DNA of 64,000 nt from Varanus komodoensis (Eukaryota; Chordata; Lepidosauria; Squamata; Varanidae), in NCBI RefSeq assembly GCF_004798865.1, contig NW_025336598.1:36858769-36922768 (forward strand), given 5' to 3'. Made by a program: the position numbers and the translations under genes. This document shows positions 1 to 12,506 of the stretch, in pieces (positions within the stretch are counted from its first letter, which is position 1; the number at the start of each line of letters is the position of its first letter). The notes below the pieces were generated by a model. It was given only the letters and a program-made list of their open reading frames with translations. It did no database searches and was not told the origin of the DNA.

Positions 1-853
1 TCTCACAATCCACACCAAATCCCTTTTTCTCACTGCAACAGAGGATTTCACACCCAGGAAAGGAGGGCAATCCATGACAGAATGTGTCTGGGTGTTGCTT
101 CCCTTCTCGTCACCTTGTTCTACCATTTCTCTGTACCCCTTCCACAGCACTATTTCTCCATTCTGGGAATGCCTGTTAGCAGATATTAGTCACATGCACA
201 CACTGATTTTTCTACAAACAATAACACAGGATTTCCAAATTCCTTAATTCAAAAAGATGAAGCTCTCCTGTGTCTGCAAATTTCCTGCTCAGTTTCCCTC
301 TCCCTGCCTTAATGCCTCCCCTTCACCACCAGCACACTTTTGAAAAGGAAAATTCAAGTCCTTAAACAAGTCTGTTATTTTGGAATACTAGTAACATATA
401 AAAACTGCAAAGTTAAGCAAGCAATGTCAGCACTGCGCTCCAAGAATAAAGCAGCAAAGGAAGCATCTAAGTGGCGCCTAATGTTGTTCTGAACAATCAG
501 AGGAGAGGGCACCACTCTTCCTTTTAAAGCGTTGTACAGGTTCTCCACTCACCTACTGCTGGCAGCACATCACTGCTATGTAAAAGAAAGGCCCTGGTGC
601 CCTTACCACTCCATTGCCACCATTGCTAAGCAGGCTCCTGCCACACACATAACGCACCAAAACAATCTTCCAAGACAAGCAAGCCCTTTCAGGTCTGATG
701 GTAAATGCTTTCACATCTGGGAGTAAAGCAACGGAAGAAACAATTGAGTTGCTGACAAAGCAATCTTGAAGAACTGCAAGGAGCTGCAGGATATTGCTCT
801 AGAACAGGAAATACACAGCAAACAATCAGAAAAGGAAGGGTATCTCCAATATA

Positions 854-1262
854 CAGTGGTACCTTGGCTCACAAATGCTTCAGTTCATGACCAAATCGGG
901 TCACTAACAGAAATTTCAGAGAAAATTCGCCTCAGGTTGCGACCTCCGCATCGTGTGACGATCATGATCACGCCTGTCTTCCCTGCATGATTGCGGTCAT
1001 GCTGGGGGGTGAAGATAGGCACAATCGTGCTGGGGGGGGGGGGGTGGCCGCGATCTTTGTTGTTCTTTGTTACTTTGTTGTTCTTTGTTACTTTGTTGTT
1101 CTTTGTCACTTTGTTTCCATTTTTGTGATTTAAAAAAATGGTTACAGAACGGATTAACCTTATTTACATTGAACCTTATGGGGAAATTTGACAGGTCATG
1201 ACCAATTTGGGCCACGACCAGAGTCCTAGAACGGATTAAGTTCGTGAGCCAAGGTATCCCTG
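854..1262. mobile_element. Non-autonomous Tc1/mariner-superfamily (Tigger-like) DNA transposon
   Basis: The ends are inverted: the left end starts CAGTGGTACCTTGGCTCAC and the right end, reverse-complemented, starts CAGGGATACCTTGGCTCAC. TA dinucleotides flank both ends (852-853 and 1263-1264), as expected for TA target-site duplication. The element is 409 bp with no transposase frame. Inside are three copies of an 18-bp TTTGTTGTTCTTTGTTAC-type unit (about 1060-1115) and a G run near 1032. The AATCCGTTCT-type motif beside the right end is typical of Tigger/pogo-like elements as I remember them. Superfamily is fairly sure; the exact family name is not known to me. Confidence 0.75.
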
Positions 1263-3039
1263 TATTATCCAGGTTCCTCAGGAACAACAACTACCCCCTG
1301 CTTCTATTTCACAGTTTACAGTCCACACCATCACAAAACATGAGCAGTTAAGCTGCTATTTTCTTCCATACTGGATTATCCATTGAGCAAAAATTGGGGA
1401 AATTACTAGGAAAACACAGGAAGATTTCAAAAACACAACAAGATCGCCCATGAAATATGAGTGAACCCTCATATGAAATACAGTGATCCCTCAATAAATC
1501 CTCATCCGAAATAGCCCTGTATGATCATATTGTTTATTTGTACAAGATTTTCCACAAGACTACACCCAAAGCACCTCACAGCACTTTTTCAGGGGACTGC
1601 ATGAGGAAAAGAGAATCAGTGACAATTATTCCACCCTCTTTCCAGCAAAAGCATCTGATGGGTAGAGGAATATAAACGGGATCCAAGGATTCACATCAGT
1701 ATCAGTATTACTAAATCAACCATAAAAATACAAGTAATAATCTAATCCAAACGAAGGGGAAGTAATGCATCCTTACACAGTGTTTATTAAGACAACCGAT
1801 TTAAATTCCACTCTGAAAATGCAGCACAGGGTCTCCAAAGTTACTGGTGGCCCAACCTTTAACTCACAGCAGCTCAATTCTCACCTTATCTCATGCCCAC
1901 TTCTCCGGTGGAGAGACAGAGGCTTTAATCCTCTTCAAACTTATGTGCATCCTCATGCAACCGAACCCACAACATAGCAACAACCAAAGGGTGCTTCTTT
2001 TCCTTTGGGGTTACTTCTGCAGGAGCAACCTGGCAGCAGTGATGCATGGAAAGAGCTTTTGCTGCAGTCTTTTAGACACCATATTGTCCAATTGTCAGAA
2101 GCAGTTCCAGGAAGGCAGTCATCTCACCTAGGATATGATCCACATGATCTGTGACCACAAGCCAGGGGTTTCTTGTTTGAAGCTGCTGCTGCTGCTGCCA
2201 AACGCCCAAGGCCAAGGAATGCTGAAGACATCACGGCCCAGCAATTACTGGCCAATGGAGAGAGTGGCAGCAAGGGCAGTATTTGCTATTTAATTTGGGG
2301 GCAAGAGTAAATCGCTTTATGTATTATGCTATTTGTCAGGATGCCTATAACATATGGAGCTACATTTAACTTCCATAACCTTCTTTGCTTAATGGAGATT
2401 TATTACCCAGTCTGCAAGTTGGATTCAGTTTCTTTACTTATATCACTTGCCATTTTTCTTCTCTGAAATAAATCCAATAATAACTATCCATAGTGCAGGG
2501 ACCCAATGTATATTTCTTACACGCGAGATCAGTTTCCATTTTCATCTCTGTCCACTTACATTATCATCCCTTTTCTATTAAATTTCCTTATAATCATCTT
2601 TGATTCTGCACTCAGCTTAAATTTTCCATTTACCATTGCTAGTCATCAGGCTGGTGAATCTTCTGAGTTCCATTTCTTTTGCCTTTCATTCCCACTATAT
2701 TCTGCATTATTTATCCTACTATCTCATCTCTCTATGCATTACTTTTCATATGGCTCCCCTGCAAATCCTTACTTACTGACCTGGTTCACATGTCACAATG
2801 GTTATTTAACCTAGGAACCCGCAGGGATTAATGAAGCTTGCAGCTGTGTGTGAGCTACTTTTTATTTTTATCAACAACCAGAAACACCCCAATCTTCATT
2901 TGTTTTATGACATGTGAACCCAAGCACTGCTTATCAGTTAAACAATTCAGAGTCAGCTAACCATGGGTAATTGTTCTCTAGGTTGTTTAACCCATGAATA
3001 TCCTAAAACCTCTGGGTTCACATATAAGAAACAACCTGT

Positions 3040-4190
3040 CGGTTCTCCTGGACCCCTCAGCACCTTTCGATACATTGACCATGGTATCCTTCTGGGGCAA
3101 CTGTCTGAGTTTGATGTGAGACACACTCCTACTTGAATGGTAAAACTCCAGAAAGTGCTGCTTGAGGACATTGCTCTGTCTCTTGGATCCTCCAGGGTTC
3201 AGTGCTATCTTCTATGTTATTTAACATTTACATGAAACCACTGCATGAGGTCATCTGGTGTTCAGGAATGTGTTGTTATCAATATGCTGATAACACACAA
3301 CTCTATCTCCCCCTTTCATCTTCAGCAAGTGAGGCTGTGGATGTGTTCCACCTGGACTAGATGAGGGCTAAGAAACTGAAGTTCAATCCAGGCAAGACTG
3401 AGATGCGGTTGGTGGGTGGTTCTTCTGACCAGATGGAGGGAATCTGACCTGTTCTAGATGGGGTTACACTCCCCCCTTCAAGGAGGAGGTTCATAGCTTG
3501 GGGGTACTTCTCGGGTCATTTTGCCACTTGAGGCCCAGGTAGTCCCAGTGCTTAAAGTACCTTCTAACAGCTTTGGCTGAAAGCTAAGCTATGTCCCTAC
3601 CTGGACAGAGATAGTCTGCTATCAATGATCTAGCACGCTCTGGTAATCTCTAAACTAGTCTACTGCAATGCACTCTACGTAGGGCTGTTCTTGAAGACTG
3701 TTGGAAAGCTGTAGATCATGCAAAATACAGCAGCCAGACTAATAACAGGGATCAAACAGTCTTATAACACCAATTTTGGCCACTTTCACTTTTTGCTGCC
3801 GATATACTTTCAAGCCCAATTCAAGGTATTGGTTTTAACCTATAAAGCCCTACATGGTTTGAGACCATAACACCTGAAAGAATCCCTCTCTTGACCTTTA
3901 TCTACCTGGACATTTTAATCAAGTTCTGGGACTTGTCTCTGACTGCCTCCTCCAAGGTAAACTCAGATGGTGCCAACAAAGAGAAGAACCTTTTCAGAAG
4001 TGTTTTTCTGTCTTCATTTGGTTTTAAATTTTGTATTGCTAACTTTTATGTTTTATAATGTTTAACTTTTAAACATTATAACTTTTATAATGTTTTTGGT
4101 ATATTTTATATTGTTTTTTTAATATGCTTCTGTGAATCACCCAGATAGATTCAACTGTTGGGTGGCACAAAAAATAGATAAACAAATGTG
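3040..4190 (+). mobile_element. L2/CR1-clade LINE relic (reverse transcriptase 3' part and 3' tail)
   Basis: Reading the plus strand in shifting frames gives recognisable pieces of an L2-type reverse transcriptase in the right order: QYADNTQLYLP near 3279 (the YADD catalytic box region), LKFNPGKTEM near 3380, an [13 protein letters not shown]-like stretch near 3650-3690, then a QNTAARLITG-like stretch near 3720. The tail ends near 4190 with sequence resembling the usual L2 3' end followed by a short A-rich tail. It is broken by many stops and frameshifts, so it is an old copy lying in intron 2 of KCNJ3. Confidence 0.8.
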
Positions 4191-4960
4191 GAAACAGCTT
4201 GTTCACTCATCTCTGTCAATCCCTTGGTTAAACAACCCAAGAGTTTTCACATGATTCATGAACTGGGCGGTTACTACATCTAACATCAAGAATATTTAAA
4301 ATCAAGCAAATTCATGGATAAAAGTTCAAAACTGAAGCCAAAACAAAGAACAACCTCATCTACCACAGTAAGCAATCCCAATGCATCTTGACAAACCTGA
4401 GGGCTTCACAGGCACTGAAAGGGGGACCCAAACAAACAGGGGAGGCTGTGCCAGCATAAATTTCTATGACCTCCTGGGAAGCAAATGGATCAGTCCAAAG
4501 GGATGACCAAGTGGGATATATGAACAGTACATACGATTGTACCCATACAGAAGTGTGTGTGTGTTGGTCGTAAGTTCCAGGCCCTTTTGCAGGCATGCCT
4601 CTCCAACGCAACTTACTCTAGTGACCAGAATGGCTAGCACAAAGGAACACACTCCTTTGTCCCATGCAAGATTGCTGCAAGGACATACTTTGAAGAGAAT
4701 GCAGAGGCTGCCTGCAGACCCAATATCCAACTGCACTGAACATGTACACAGACCCGGGATCATATGACCGCTGTGTGCCTTGCGGCAGGGAACTCTTGCT
4801 GCAGAGCAAGTGCAAATCTCAAGGGAATACAAATGCCAGTGGGATTCATTTCTAATCATAATGAACTGCTTTCCTCATTAATGGTATGTTGTGTCATATT
4901 TTGAAAATACAAACTTTGGATCAGTATTCCCTTTTAAAAAGAAAAAAAATATGTTATATT

Positions 4961-5228
4961 CAGGGCTTTTTTTGTCGTAGAACGCACCGGAACGGCATTC
5001 CGGCACCTTTTTTTCCAATGGATTTTACGAAGTGATTTTGAATCTCCTGTTGGCGTAGCAGGTCAGCAGCAAACTTCATTAACATAGTGCCTGCAGGCTG
5101 CTTTTCTGTCCGTGCTGATAGGGCGCTGCTCAGCTTGGGATGCTGCTCGGCTTGGGACTGGTGTGTGAGTGCTTACTGCCGGCGGCGACGTGAGTTCCGG
5201 CACCATTTTTTTTACAAAAAAAGCACTG
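4961..5228. mobile_element. Non-autonomous hAT-type DNA transposon with 8-bp target duplication
   Basis: The element starts CAGGGCTTTTTTTG and ends AAAAAAAGCACTG, a short imperfect terminal inverted repeat. It is flanked by identical 8-bp sequences GTTATATT (4953-4960 and 5229-5236), the hallmark target-site duplication of hAT transposons. It is 268 bp and has no transposase frame. The internal motif TTCCGGCACC occurs near both ends (about 4997 and 5196) as part of longer sub-terminal inverted sequence. The intact target duplication suggests a fairly recent insertion. Confidence 0.85.
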
Positions 5229-5262
5229 GTTATATTTATTTCTTATATGTACTGCTCTTCAA

Positions 5263-5599
5263 AGGGATGTAGGTAGCGCAGTGGCTTAAACTGCTGGACT
5301 GGTTGATCAAAAGGTCGCCGGTTCGAATCTGCACGACAGGGTGAGTTCCCGTTGCTCCGTCCCAGCTCCTGCCAACCTTGCAGTTCGAAAGCATGCAAAT
5401 GCAAGTAGATAAAAAGGTACCACTTTGGTGGGCAGGTAACAGCGTTCCATGCACTTCGGTGTTTAGTCATGCCGGCCACATGACCACGGAGACTGTCTGT
5501 GGACAAACGCTGGCTCCCTTGGCTAGGAAACTGAGATGAACACCACCCCCTAGAGTCAGGCATGACTGGACTTAACGTCAAGGGGAAACCTTTACCTTT
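5263..5599 (+). mobile_element. Sauria SINE (tRNA head, BovB-type tail)
   Basis: The 337-bp element has a tRNA-like head with an A box (TAGCGCAGTGG, 5273-5283) and a B box (GGTTCGAATCT, 5320-5330) for RNA polymerase III. The 3' part contains CACCACCCCCTAGAGTC and ends in a GGGGAAACCTTTACCTTTA tail, the BovB-like end of squamate Sauria SINEs. It is flanked by perfect 12-bp target duplications ACTGCTCTTCAA (5251-5262 and 5600-5611). Such SINEs are copied by BovB LINE reverse transcriptase, and BovB relics occur in this window. It sits only 14 bp past the target duplication of the neighbouring hAT element. Confidence 0.93.
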
Positions 5600-5621
5600 A
5601 CTGCTCTTCAATTATACAGAT

Positions 5622-5695
5622 TGAAGCTGCAATCCTAAACCCATGTATAAAGTTCAATGAACTCAATGGGATTCACTTTTGGGTAGACATATGAA
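5622..5695. repeat. Short dispersed repeat (CAATCCTA...AATGGGATTCA type)
   Basis: The segment begins GCAATCCTAAACCCATG and contains TGAACTCAATGGGATTCA, then TGGGTAGACATATG. The same layout (GCAATCCTATAC, AATGGG, ACTTCTGAGTA) is seen in related segments near 22.13, 48.61, 54.86 and 62.50 kb. It matches a very common short interspersed module of reptile genomes as I remember it. Its superfamily is unknown to me. Confidence 0.5.
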
Positions 5696-6313
5696 GATGA
5701 TGCCAGAAGTTTAATTTATGGTGTTATTGGGTGGGGGGGCACTGTATTGTGCAGCATCAACTTGGTGACACTCAAACTGCCAACTGTGCAGTGCAGAATC
5801 CCCATGGGAGCACTTTTGGAATGCTTGCCATGGAGGCAAGAGCATAAAAATGATTGCAACTAGAAATATAATTCCTGGGATTTCTTTTCACTACGTCCAC
5901 AACCAAGTGCAATAAGAACCTGGCATCACAGTAGTTCTAGCATTCCAGCAGCCAGTCTATGTTCACCTGCATCTCTCATGGGTCAATTCAGTTATGCTGG
6001 TATAGCTTATACTGTGTGTAAACAGAAGAAAAAGCTTCCTTAAATAGAAGAGACCAAACAAAGGGAAAGCAACATGCCATGGAGCCATCTTATACAAAAC
6101 CACACAAATGTTTCCCCAACACGTTCGGACAGGAACACTGTGAAACATATGCATAATATTCAATCTAAGTATTTTGTTGACTTTGCCCATAACATTCATT
6201 TATACTGAAATAACCATCCAATTTCACTTTTTTTTTGTGCAACAGGGAGGAAGGAATATTTGAAACTAAACATAAATACATGGTTCAATCACCTTTGATA
6301 TCGCTCTACTCAC

Positions 6314-6530
6314 CAGTTGTTTCCACGATCCCTTCTAGGATGACAACAATTTCAAACTGTTCGGTTTGCATGCTTCGCTGAGAAAGGTCATAAAAGGGAC
6401 TTTTCGAATCGATCACATGACAGATTGTAAGTGGTGAAACAAGAAAAAGTTGGTCTGCCCCTGTGCTAAAACCTACATCCAGTTCAAGTTGATCGAGTGG
6501 GAGAAATTCACCCTCCGGCGTTTGCCGAGA
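6314..6530 (-). CDS. KCNJ3: KCNJ3 coding exon 2 (GIRK1 cytoplasmic domain, residues 228-299 and first base of 300)
   Basis: The reverse complement translates to [20 protein letters not shown] onward to [14 protein letters not shown], the second coding exon of GIRK1. It forms part of the cytoplasmic beta-sandwich domain, the part of the channel that binds G-beta-gamma. The acceptor AG is at 6531-6532. The donor is GTGAGT at 6308-6313. The exon is 217 nt, enters in phase 0 after the Lys at the end of exon 1, and leaves one base into a Gly codon, matching the GIRK1 sequence G-M-T that follows in human. I see one substitution against the human protein as I remember it (DAKSPF is DSKSPF here). Because 217 is not a multiple of three, skipping this exon would shift the frame. 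The third coding exon, with the C-terminal tail, is not in the window. Confidence 0.97.
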
Positions 6531-7789
6531 CTAAACAAAACATGAAGAAAGAAAGAGAGAGAGAAAGAGAGAGAAATCACAAACTAGTACTGTGATTTTC
6601 AAGACAGTCTGACAGTAAGTCACATCACATCCTTGCCAACATTTTGCACGATCAATCATCCAAAAAACAGCTCCTAACAAAATGATTATGCAGCAATGTT
6701 ATTTTAAAGGGGGTGGGAAAAAGCCAAACATTACAGAACATGCATGAATTATTTATAAATGCATCTTACTATAATTAAAAGCTCAGTAGCTTATGAGATC
6801 TGCAGAAGTGTTGGCATCAGAATGTGGTTGTTAAAGTGACAGAAAAAGGATGAACATTATTTTTGAATTTGCCACTGGGGCACCCAAAGTAGTCTGCATG
6901 GCAGGGAATGCTGGCAGAAAATATACAATGCATACCACTTTTCCTGTGTTCCCTTTACAAGTGTTTGGGCTTCTGTGTTCCCATCGTCTGCATTACTATG
7001 GAATGTCCATTACCTGATTCCACGTGAATGACCTTTTGTTCAAACAGCTATCCACCCTTGGTCATCCACTAGCAGTTTTGCTTTCTGAAGGCAAAACTGT
7101 CCTATTACAAAATTTCAGCTGGTTCCAAAATGGAAGATCTGCCCAGGGACAATTCTGCCAAAATTTTAGGTTGTCTTTTGAACCTGAACAAGGTCAGGTC
7201 TTAAATTTAGACCATGTTATTATGCTTTATGACTGTTTACTGGTACATCATCATTTCAGATTCTCAGTCCTCAGTACAAACTGCTCTGCCTAGTTAAGCT
7301 GAAGTACATACATATAAACTGCCTATAAGTAAATTAGCTCTGTTGGGATTGTAGCTATTATCTCATGGAACAAAAGAACTCAAAGAATGGAATTGCAATA
7401 ACTTCCTTGGCTTCCGTAGTTCAAAGTGGATAAATCACAAACACTTTGGCCAAACTATCTGCATATGTTCCCATCAGGCAAACTTTAATAACAAAAACAA
7501 TAACAGAAAATCAAGAACAGACATAAGAGAAATAATTTTTTAAAATGCTTTTCAATGAGGTACACAGTAGTCATAACTGTTAGAACAATATATCCCCTGA
7601 AAAATGTTTCCTCTGAAAGCTATGGGACTTTTTATTCCTTATTATGCAACTCAAGTCTTTAGAGCCTTTAAAGTACTTAGATCCTTCCCAATCTGGGTTC
7701 CTACTCAGTGCAGGAACTAAACAGCCTTGGTCACCTTGAAAGATGACCAATGCCAGGAACTAAAAACGAGTATTTTGTGTGTATTTCCA

Positions 7790-8680
7790 TTGGGTTGGCT
7801 GGACCTTTTGGTAGCATTTGATACCATCAGTCATGGGACATTCTGTGACATTTAGCTGGCATGTGATGCGGGGTACCACTAGATGGTTGATGTAGTCACA
7901 CCAAACTAAACCTTAGAAACTCGTTCCAAGAAAATAATGCTCAGCCTCTTATAGAGGCTTTACTCTATCTCCTATCTTCATTCATATTAGCATGAAATGA
8001 CTGGGAGAAGTAATCTGGGGTAATCTGGGCTGGATCTTTTCAAAATAGAGACATAACCAGCTCCAGCTCTCTTTTTCAATAAATACCGAAGAGGGTTTAG
8101 GTGTTCTGCAATGCTGCCTGGATGCAGTGATGGCCTGGATGACAGCCAACAAGTTGAAGACAAAACAACCATTGGCCAACAAACTAACTCAGAAGAGAAA
8201 TACAACTTGTTCTGCATAAGCCGGCATTCCCTTTGAAGGATCTGGTTCTCCACCTGGGAATATTCCTGAACTAAGTGTTTCTCTTGGATACTTCAGTGGC
8301 TGTTGTGGCCCAAAATGCCTCTGCCAGCTTCAGGTAGTTCACCAACTGTGCTCCTTCCTGGAAAAGGCAGGGCTGCCCACGTTGATCCATCCCTTCAGTC
8401 AGCTCCAAGCTGGATTGTTGCAATGCACTCTATGTAAGGCTGCCCTTAACAAGTGTTTAGAAGTGGTAAAATTGTACAAAATATGGTAGTCAGAATGATC
8501 CATGCTTTTCAGAACACATTTCATTGGTCTTATGTCAGCTGTGCTAATTTCCAATCTTTTTCAAAGGCCAAATTCAAGATTCTGGAATGATCTATAAAGC
8601 TTAGGATATTCTGGTTAAGGACTTAGGGCCAGGATATCTGCAAGACTGCCTCCTGACCTCTTAGGCTGCTAATCTACTAT
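7790..8680 (+). mobile_element. L2/CR1-clade LINE relic in KCNJ3 intron 1
   Basis: Degraded reverse-transcriptase signatures appear in order on the plus strand: a VAFDTISHGT-like stretch near 7815 (compare AFDTIDHS), a CLDAVMAWMTANKL stretch near 8118-8155, and a DCCNALYVRLPL stretch near 8415-8450. The end resembles the GLGPGYL-type C-terminus near 8630. No frame is intact. Divergence is high, so this is an old insertion. Confidence 0.7.
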
Positions 8681-9644
8681 GTTTGTTTTGGTTTCATTGC
8701 AAAATTGAAACTGAGTACTACACAAACAACATTTCCTTTTCAACTTTGCCACAATACAACCTCTAGAGCTGTAGCACAAATACATAAGGAGAAAAGGCAT
8801 TTTATTCCATGTTTACAAATAATACATTTTTCTGTGCTCGTTAAAAAAATCTTCACTGAAAGAATACTTAAAAACAGAGGTGAAACCAGTGGGTCATGAA
8901 ATTGTCTAAAAACGTGTAAACAGCTGTGGATAGGGAATGATGTGCACACATGAATAGGGAAAAATAAGGTGAAATAGTTTAAAGGAGTGAATTAATGATC
9001 GCTTCAGCTAATCCAAAGGCAACAGAGGCCAAATGCAGAAACATCACATACAATGTAAAAGTTAAGTATATTGCTTTTGGAGCTTAAGGAAATCTATTAG
9101 TTACAAATGCTGATCAAAAAAAAAAATGAAACAGGAGTATTACTCCCAGGTCATAGTTGGGGAGTTTGATAAAATTAATGGTCTATCATTAAAGAGAGCT
9201 GAGTTTACATTCCTTTACTTGTTTTCCATCAAGGAACAGATCATCAAGAATAATATAAGGGCATTGCCGAGAGCTGTCGGGACATCAACACATGATCTCA
9301 TCTTGACTTCTTCATTTGGGACAGCTCAGAAATATCATACAAAAAACATGCCCCTGGAACAATTCTTAGAAGTCCTTTTGGGAATGTTTTGCTCACTACA
9401 ATTACCATTCTGCATATTTATCATCTCACATTTGGTTACCATGTTAATATTCTTTGATATTTGAATAAATATGTTTCCATAGAGATACATAAAGCTTTTG
9501 ATTCAAATAACTACAAAAACCCATTGGACACACAATACAATTAAGATTTACTTTCCTTCATATTAGAATTTATGTTACCCAGTTAGCCATTAATTTACTG
9601 GGGACATCAATACTGAATACCGGGGATATAAATTTCTCTCCTAG

Positions 9645-9775
9645 AATGAATGTGAGAGCAGCACAAGACTTCCTCTGTCGCACTGCCCAGTGTTGGAATC
9701 CCCTCCCAAGGGAGGTGAGGCAAACCCCCATGCAGCAGGCAGCAAAAACACTTGTATTCTGTTGAGGCTGTCATG
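9645..9775 (+). mobile_element. Small L2-type LINE C-terminal fragment
   Basis: The plus strand encodes a CWNPLPREVRQTPMQQAAKT-like stretch, equivalent to the [10 protein letters not shown] motif near the C-terminus of L2-type LINE proteins (also seen in the better copy at 57.7-58.2 kb). Only about 130 bp are recognisable, so the assignment rests on one motif. Confidence 0.55.
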
Positions 9776-12506
9776 ATGTTTAACAGGGTGCTCCTTCTGA
9801 TGTTAAGATTTCAATCATTTGATGATGTTTTATTTTTTCCCCTTTATATAAATGGTTTGGGGCTCTTATAAGGGTCAAGGTACTTTCATTAAAAGTAACC
9901 AGGGGGATAATCCTATAGAATCCCGTGAAACATAGGTTAGATTGGAATTTCTGCTCCAGGACTGAAGATAGTTCTGATCTTGCAGGAGAGCATCTTCCCA
10001 CTCCCTGTCCCCATGGAAGTATCTATATCTGTACCTTTCTAATGCTGGAGAGACAGGAAGGGGGCAGATTAGGATGTGCTGTTCCATTAGGATAGAACAA
10101 GGCAGGCTCTGAATCCAAAGGATCCAAAGTCCTCCCAGCCCCCAGCCATGTCCCCAAAACAAGGGACATTTAGATCACTTCCAGAGTGTACCTAAATGAT
10201 TTTCCTCCCGTTGCCTGTTATGGAAAGAAATAGATGAAACAAGCCAAAATATAAATGGAAGAAGAGTGGCCAATGCCTCTGTCCCACTTCCAGCTAGCCA
10301 GCAGGGCTTTGGAAATATCAGCATGTTGCAACTCAGAGTGGTCAGAAGGGTGGGGAGCGTGCCCTGAAGAACTGAAAAATGGCCACCTGCAGACTCTTTT
10401 TAAAAACCTGCCAAAGCTGGTGGCTGTGTATGAAGCACTGGTTAAGTAATAGTTTTTTGTACTTGAAAAAACACTTCAACTGATATTCTTTTGTAAAAAG
10501 AGAGAGAGAGAGAGAGGATACTTGGGCCACCCCACCCCCAATAATAATGTCTAGTAGAACAAATTAGTAAAATATCATTTAATTAACTTTTAAAATGTGT
10601 GTAAATGAAACTTATTTCAAAGTAAGTGTTTTTAGGACAAAACTGCAACCTAAGCATAATTCTATACCCTTTCACAGATAAAGAAGTTATGCTTTAATAA
10701 ATTATGTTAACAGCATAGTTTTAAATCTGTTTTTAAGATATTCCATTGCTAATCCCCAAACAATTTCTAAATCAGATCTTAAAACGTGTACAAAGGGCTA
10801 TATTTTAAAATACCTGAATGTTTAGCTTTGAAACCATATGCTGTTACTATGAAGAAAAACCCCAACATTTGGCAGGTTTTATTTGTCAGGATTCCAGTAT
10901 GATATAGAATTAAAATTAAGTATGGTTACATGAATGTTTCTCTTTTCTAAGATATGACTCTGCGGTATACAATAATAAGTTTTACATAAATACGTTAAAC
11001 ATGAAATGCTTGCTAAAATATATCTTCATATACCATACATTTAAGACTCAGTTGTAGCATTTTGTTCGGCAAGTATTGATTATCTACAATACTTACGATT
11101 AGAAAATTAATACTACAGAATGACCGATATGCTGACAGAGCCTGAAGCTAAGCAAAACATCCAGTTCTAGTTGAAAGGAGCTGGAAGTAAAGTTGCTAAA
11201 CAAATATGCATTCCTTATATTTCTGCTCCACTTTCTAACTAAATCTCTCTTACAATTACAAAAGTAACATACTGTATTAAATCCTGTAAATGTCTGTGGC
11301 CACTAACACTCAGACTAAGGATCTAGGATTGTCCCATCTGCTTTGTTTTCATTTATTTAGTTCAATTCATTATGTTAATATTCTTTCTTAGAGGAACCAA
11401 TTCAGCATGGTGTACATGGGCTAAGACATTAGTCTGAGATGCCAACAATGTTAAGAGGTATGTTTGGTTGAGAACACCAAGGACACCATTGGGTCAAGGA
11501 CACCCAATAAAATTAATGGCTGAGTAAGAAGTTGAACTCTACTTCAAGTTTCTCTACCGTGACTCTACACTGGCTACCTTGATGCATCCCTCTGTTCTTG
11601 CTAGTATTTATTGCCCTTATGCATTCTGATATCTATCTAGTAAGAACGGCAGCCACATATCCTGTGACCCTTCCTTCCAATGTAGTGGGTCCTATAAGAC
11701 TGGGTCCTATAAGACTGCCGTCAATTAGGCAGTGCATGGAATTTGGAAATGGCTATTATAAAACTAGATCAAATCAATTAAACAAATAGGGCATTGTCCT
11801 TTTGGAACATTCTTCACTCCTGTTCTGATTCATACATTGCTTCCACCACTTCAGAGCTAGGAGTGGATTTTGCAGCCATCCCAGCCCCTTTATGGTGCAA
11901 ACACTGAAATGAACAGGAACTGTGTAATCATCCCCATACTCATGCCTACCCCTCACTCATGTGTGGCAGAGCTCTCCACATAGGTTAAGGAATACCCAAA
12001 GGCTGGAGCCACTGGAAGAGCCATCTCTGGATGACTGAATGGATAAAACTATCAAAATGCATCAAAATGTAAAATAAAAACACCTCCACTGTTACATTTC
12101 TTCTCCCGGTATGAGTGGCTACTTTTAATGTGGATTGAAGGGCATAATGTTAATATCACTGAGAAAGCGACAATGTTTTTAAGTAAAGGTATTAAAACTG
12201 GGCCAAAGATGCATGCAAGTGATGACTTTTGCTTTGCTCTTTTAATTTTAAGGGTTATGCTATTGTTTTCCCTAGCCTGTTAGGAAAGTGTATTTCTGTC
12301 CATGTGTGTACATATTCCTTTTATTTGTAAAGAAATCAAAATAGTCTGTAACTCCATTCAGTAAACTATGCATCTATGCAAAATTTACTTTGCCTCTTCT
12401 GTCAGCCTTCTGAGTGCTCTCAGTTCAGATACTGCAACATCTAATTGCACAAACTACACCTGTCAAAACACGATTCACCATAATTCACGTTTTCTACATC
12501 TTACTC

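Larger units (their letters stand above)
1..6313 (-). other. KCNJ3: KCNJ3 intron 2 (partial; runs off the left edge)
   Basis: The intron starts with the GTGAGT donor at 6308-6313 and continues beyond base 1, so it is longer than 6.3 kb. The expected continuation of the protein (GMTCQARTSYTEDEVLWGH in human) was not found in any frame here. The intron holds a Tigger-like DNA element (854-1262), an L2 LINE relic (3.04-4.19 kb), a hAT-type element (4961-5228), a Sauria SINE (5263-5599) and a short dispersed repeat (5.62-5.70 kb). The stretches 1-850, 1265-3035, 4200-4950 and 5700-6300 show nothing I can identify apart from a five-copy CTG triplet near 2183. Confidence 0.9.

Noticed and set aside
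5263-5340. Free-standing tRNA gene
   Set aside because: The A and B boxes belong to a SINE head: BovB-type tail and target duplications are present, and no tRNA fold is completed. The same holds for the heads near 19.93, 36.99, 53.14 and 56.97 kb.
1-6313. KCNJ3 exon 3 within the window
   Set aside because: No frame gives the expected GMTCQARTSYTEDE sequence or the C-terminal tail, so exon 3 must lie beyond the left edge.
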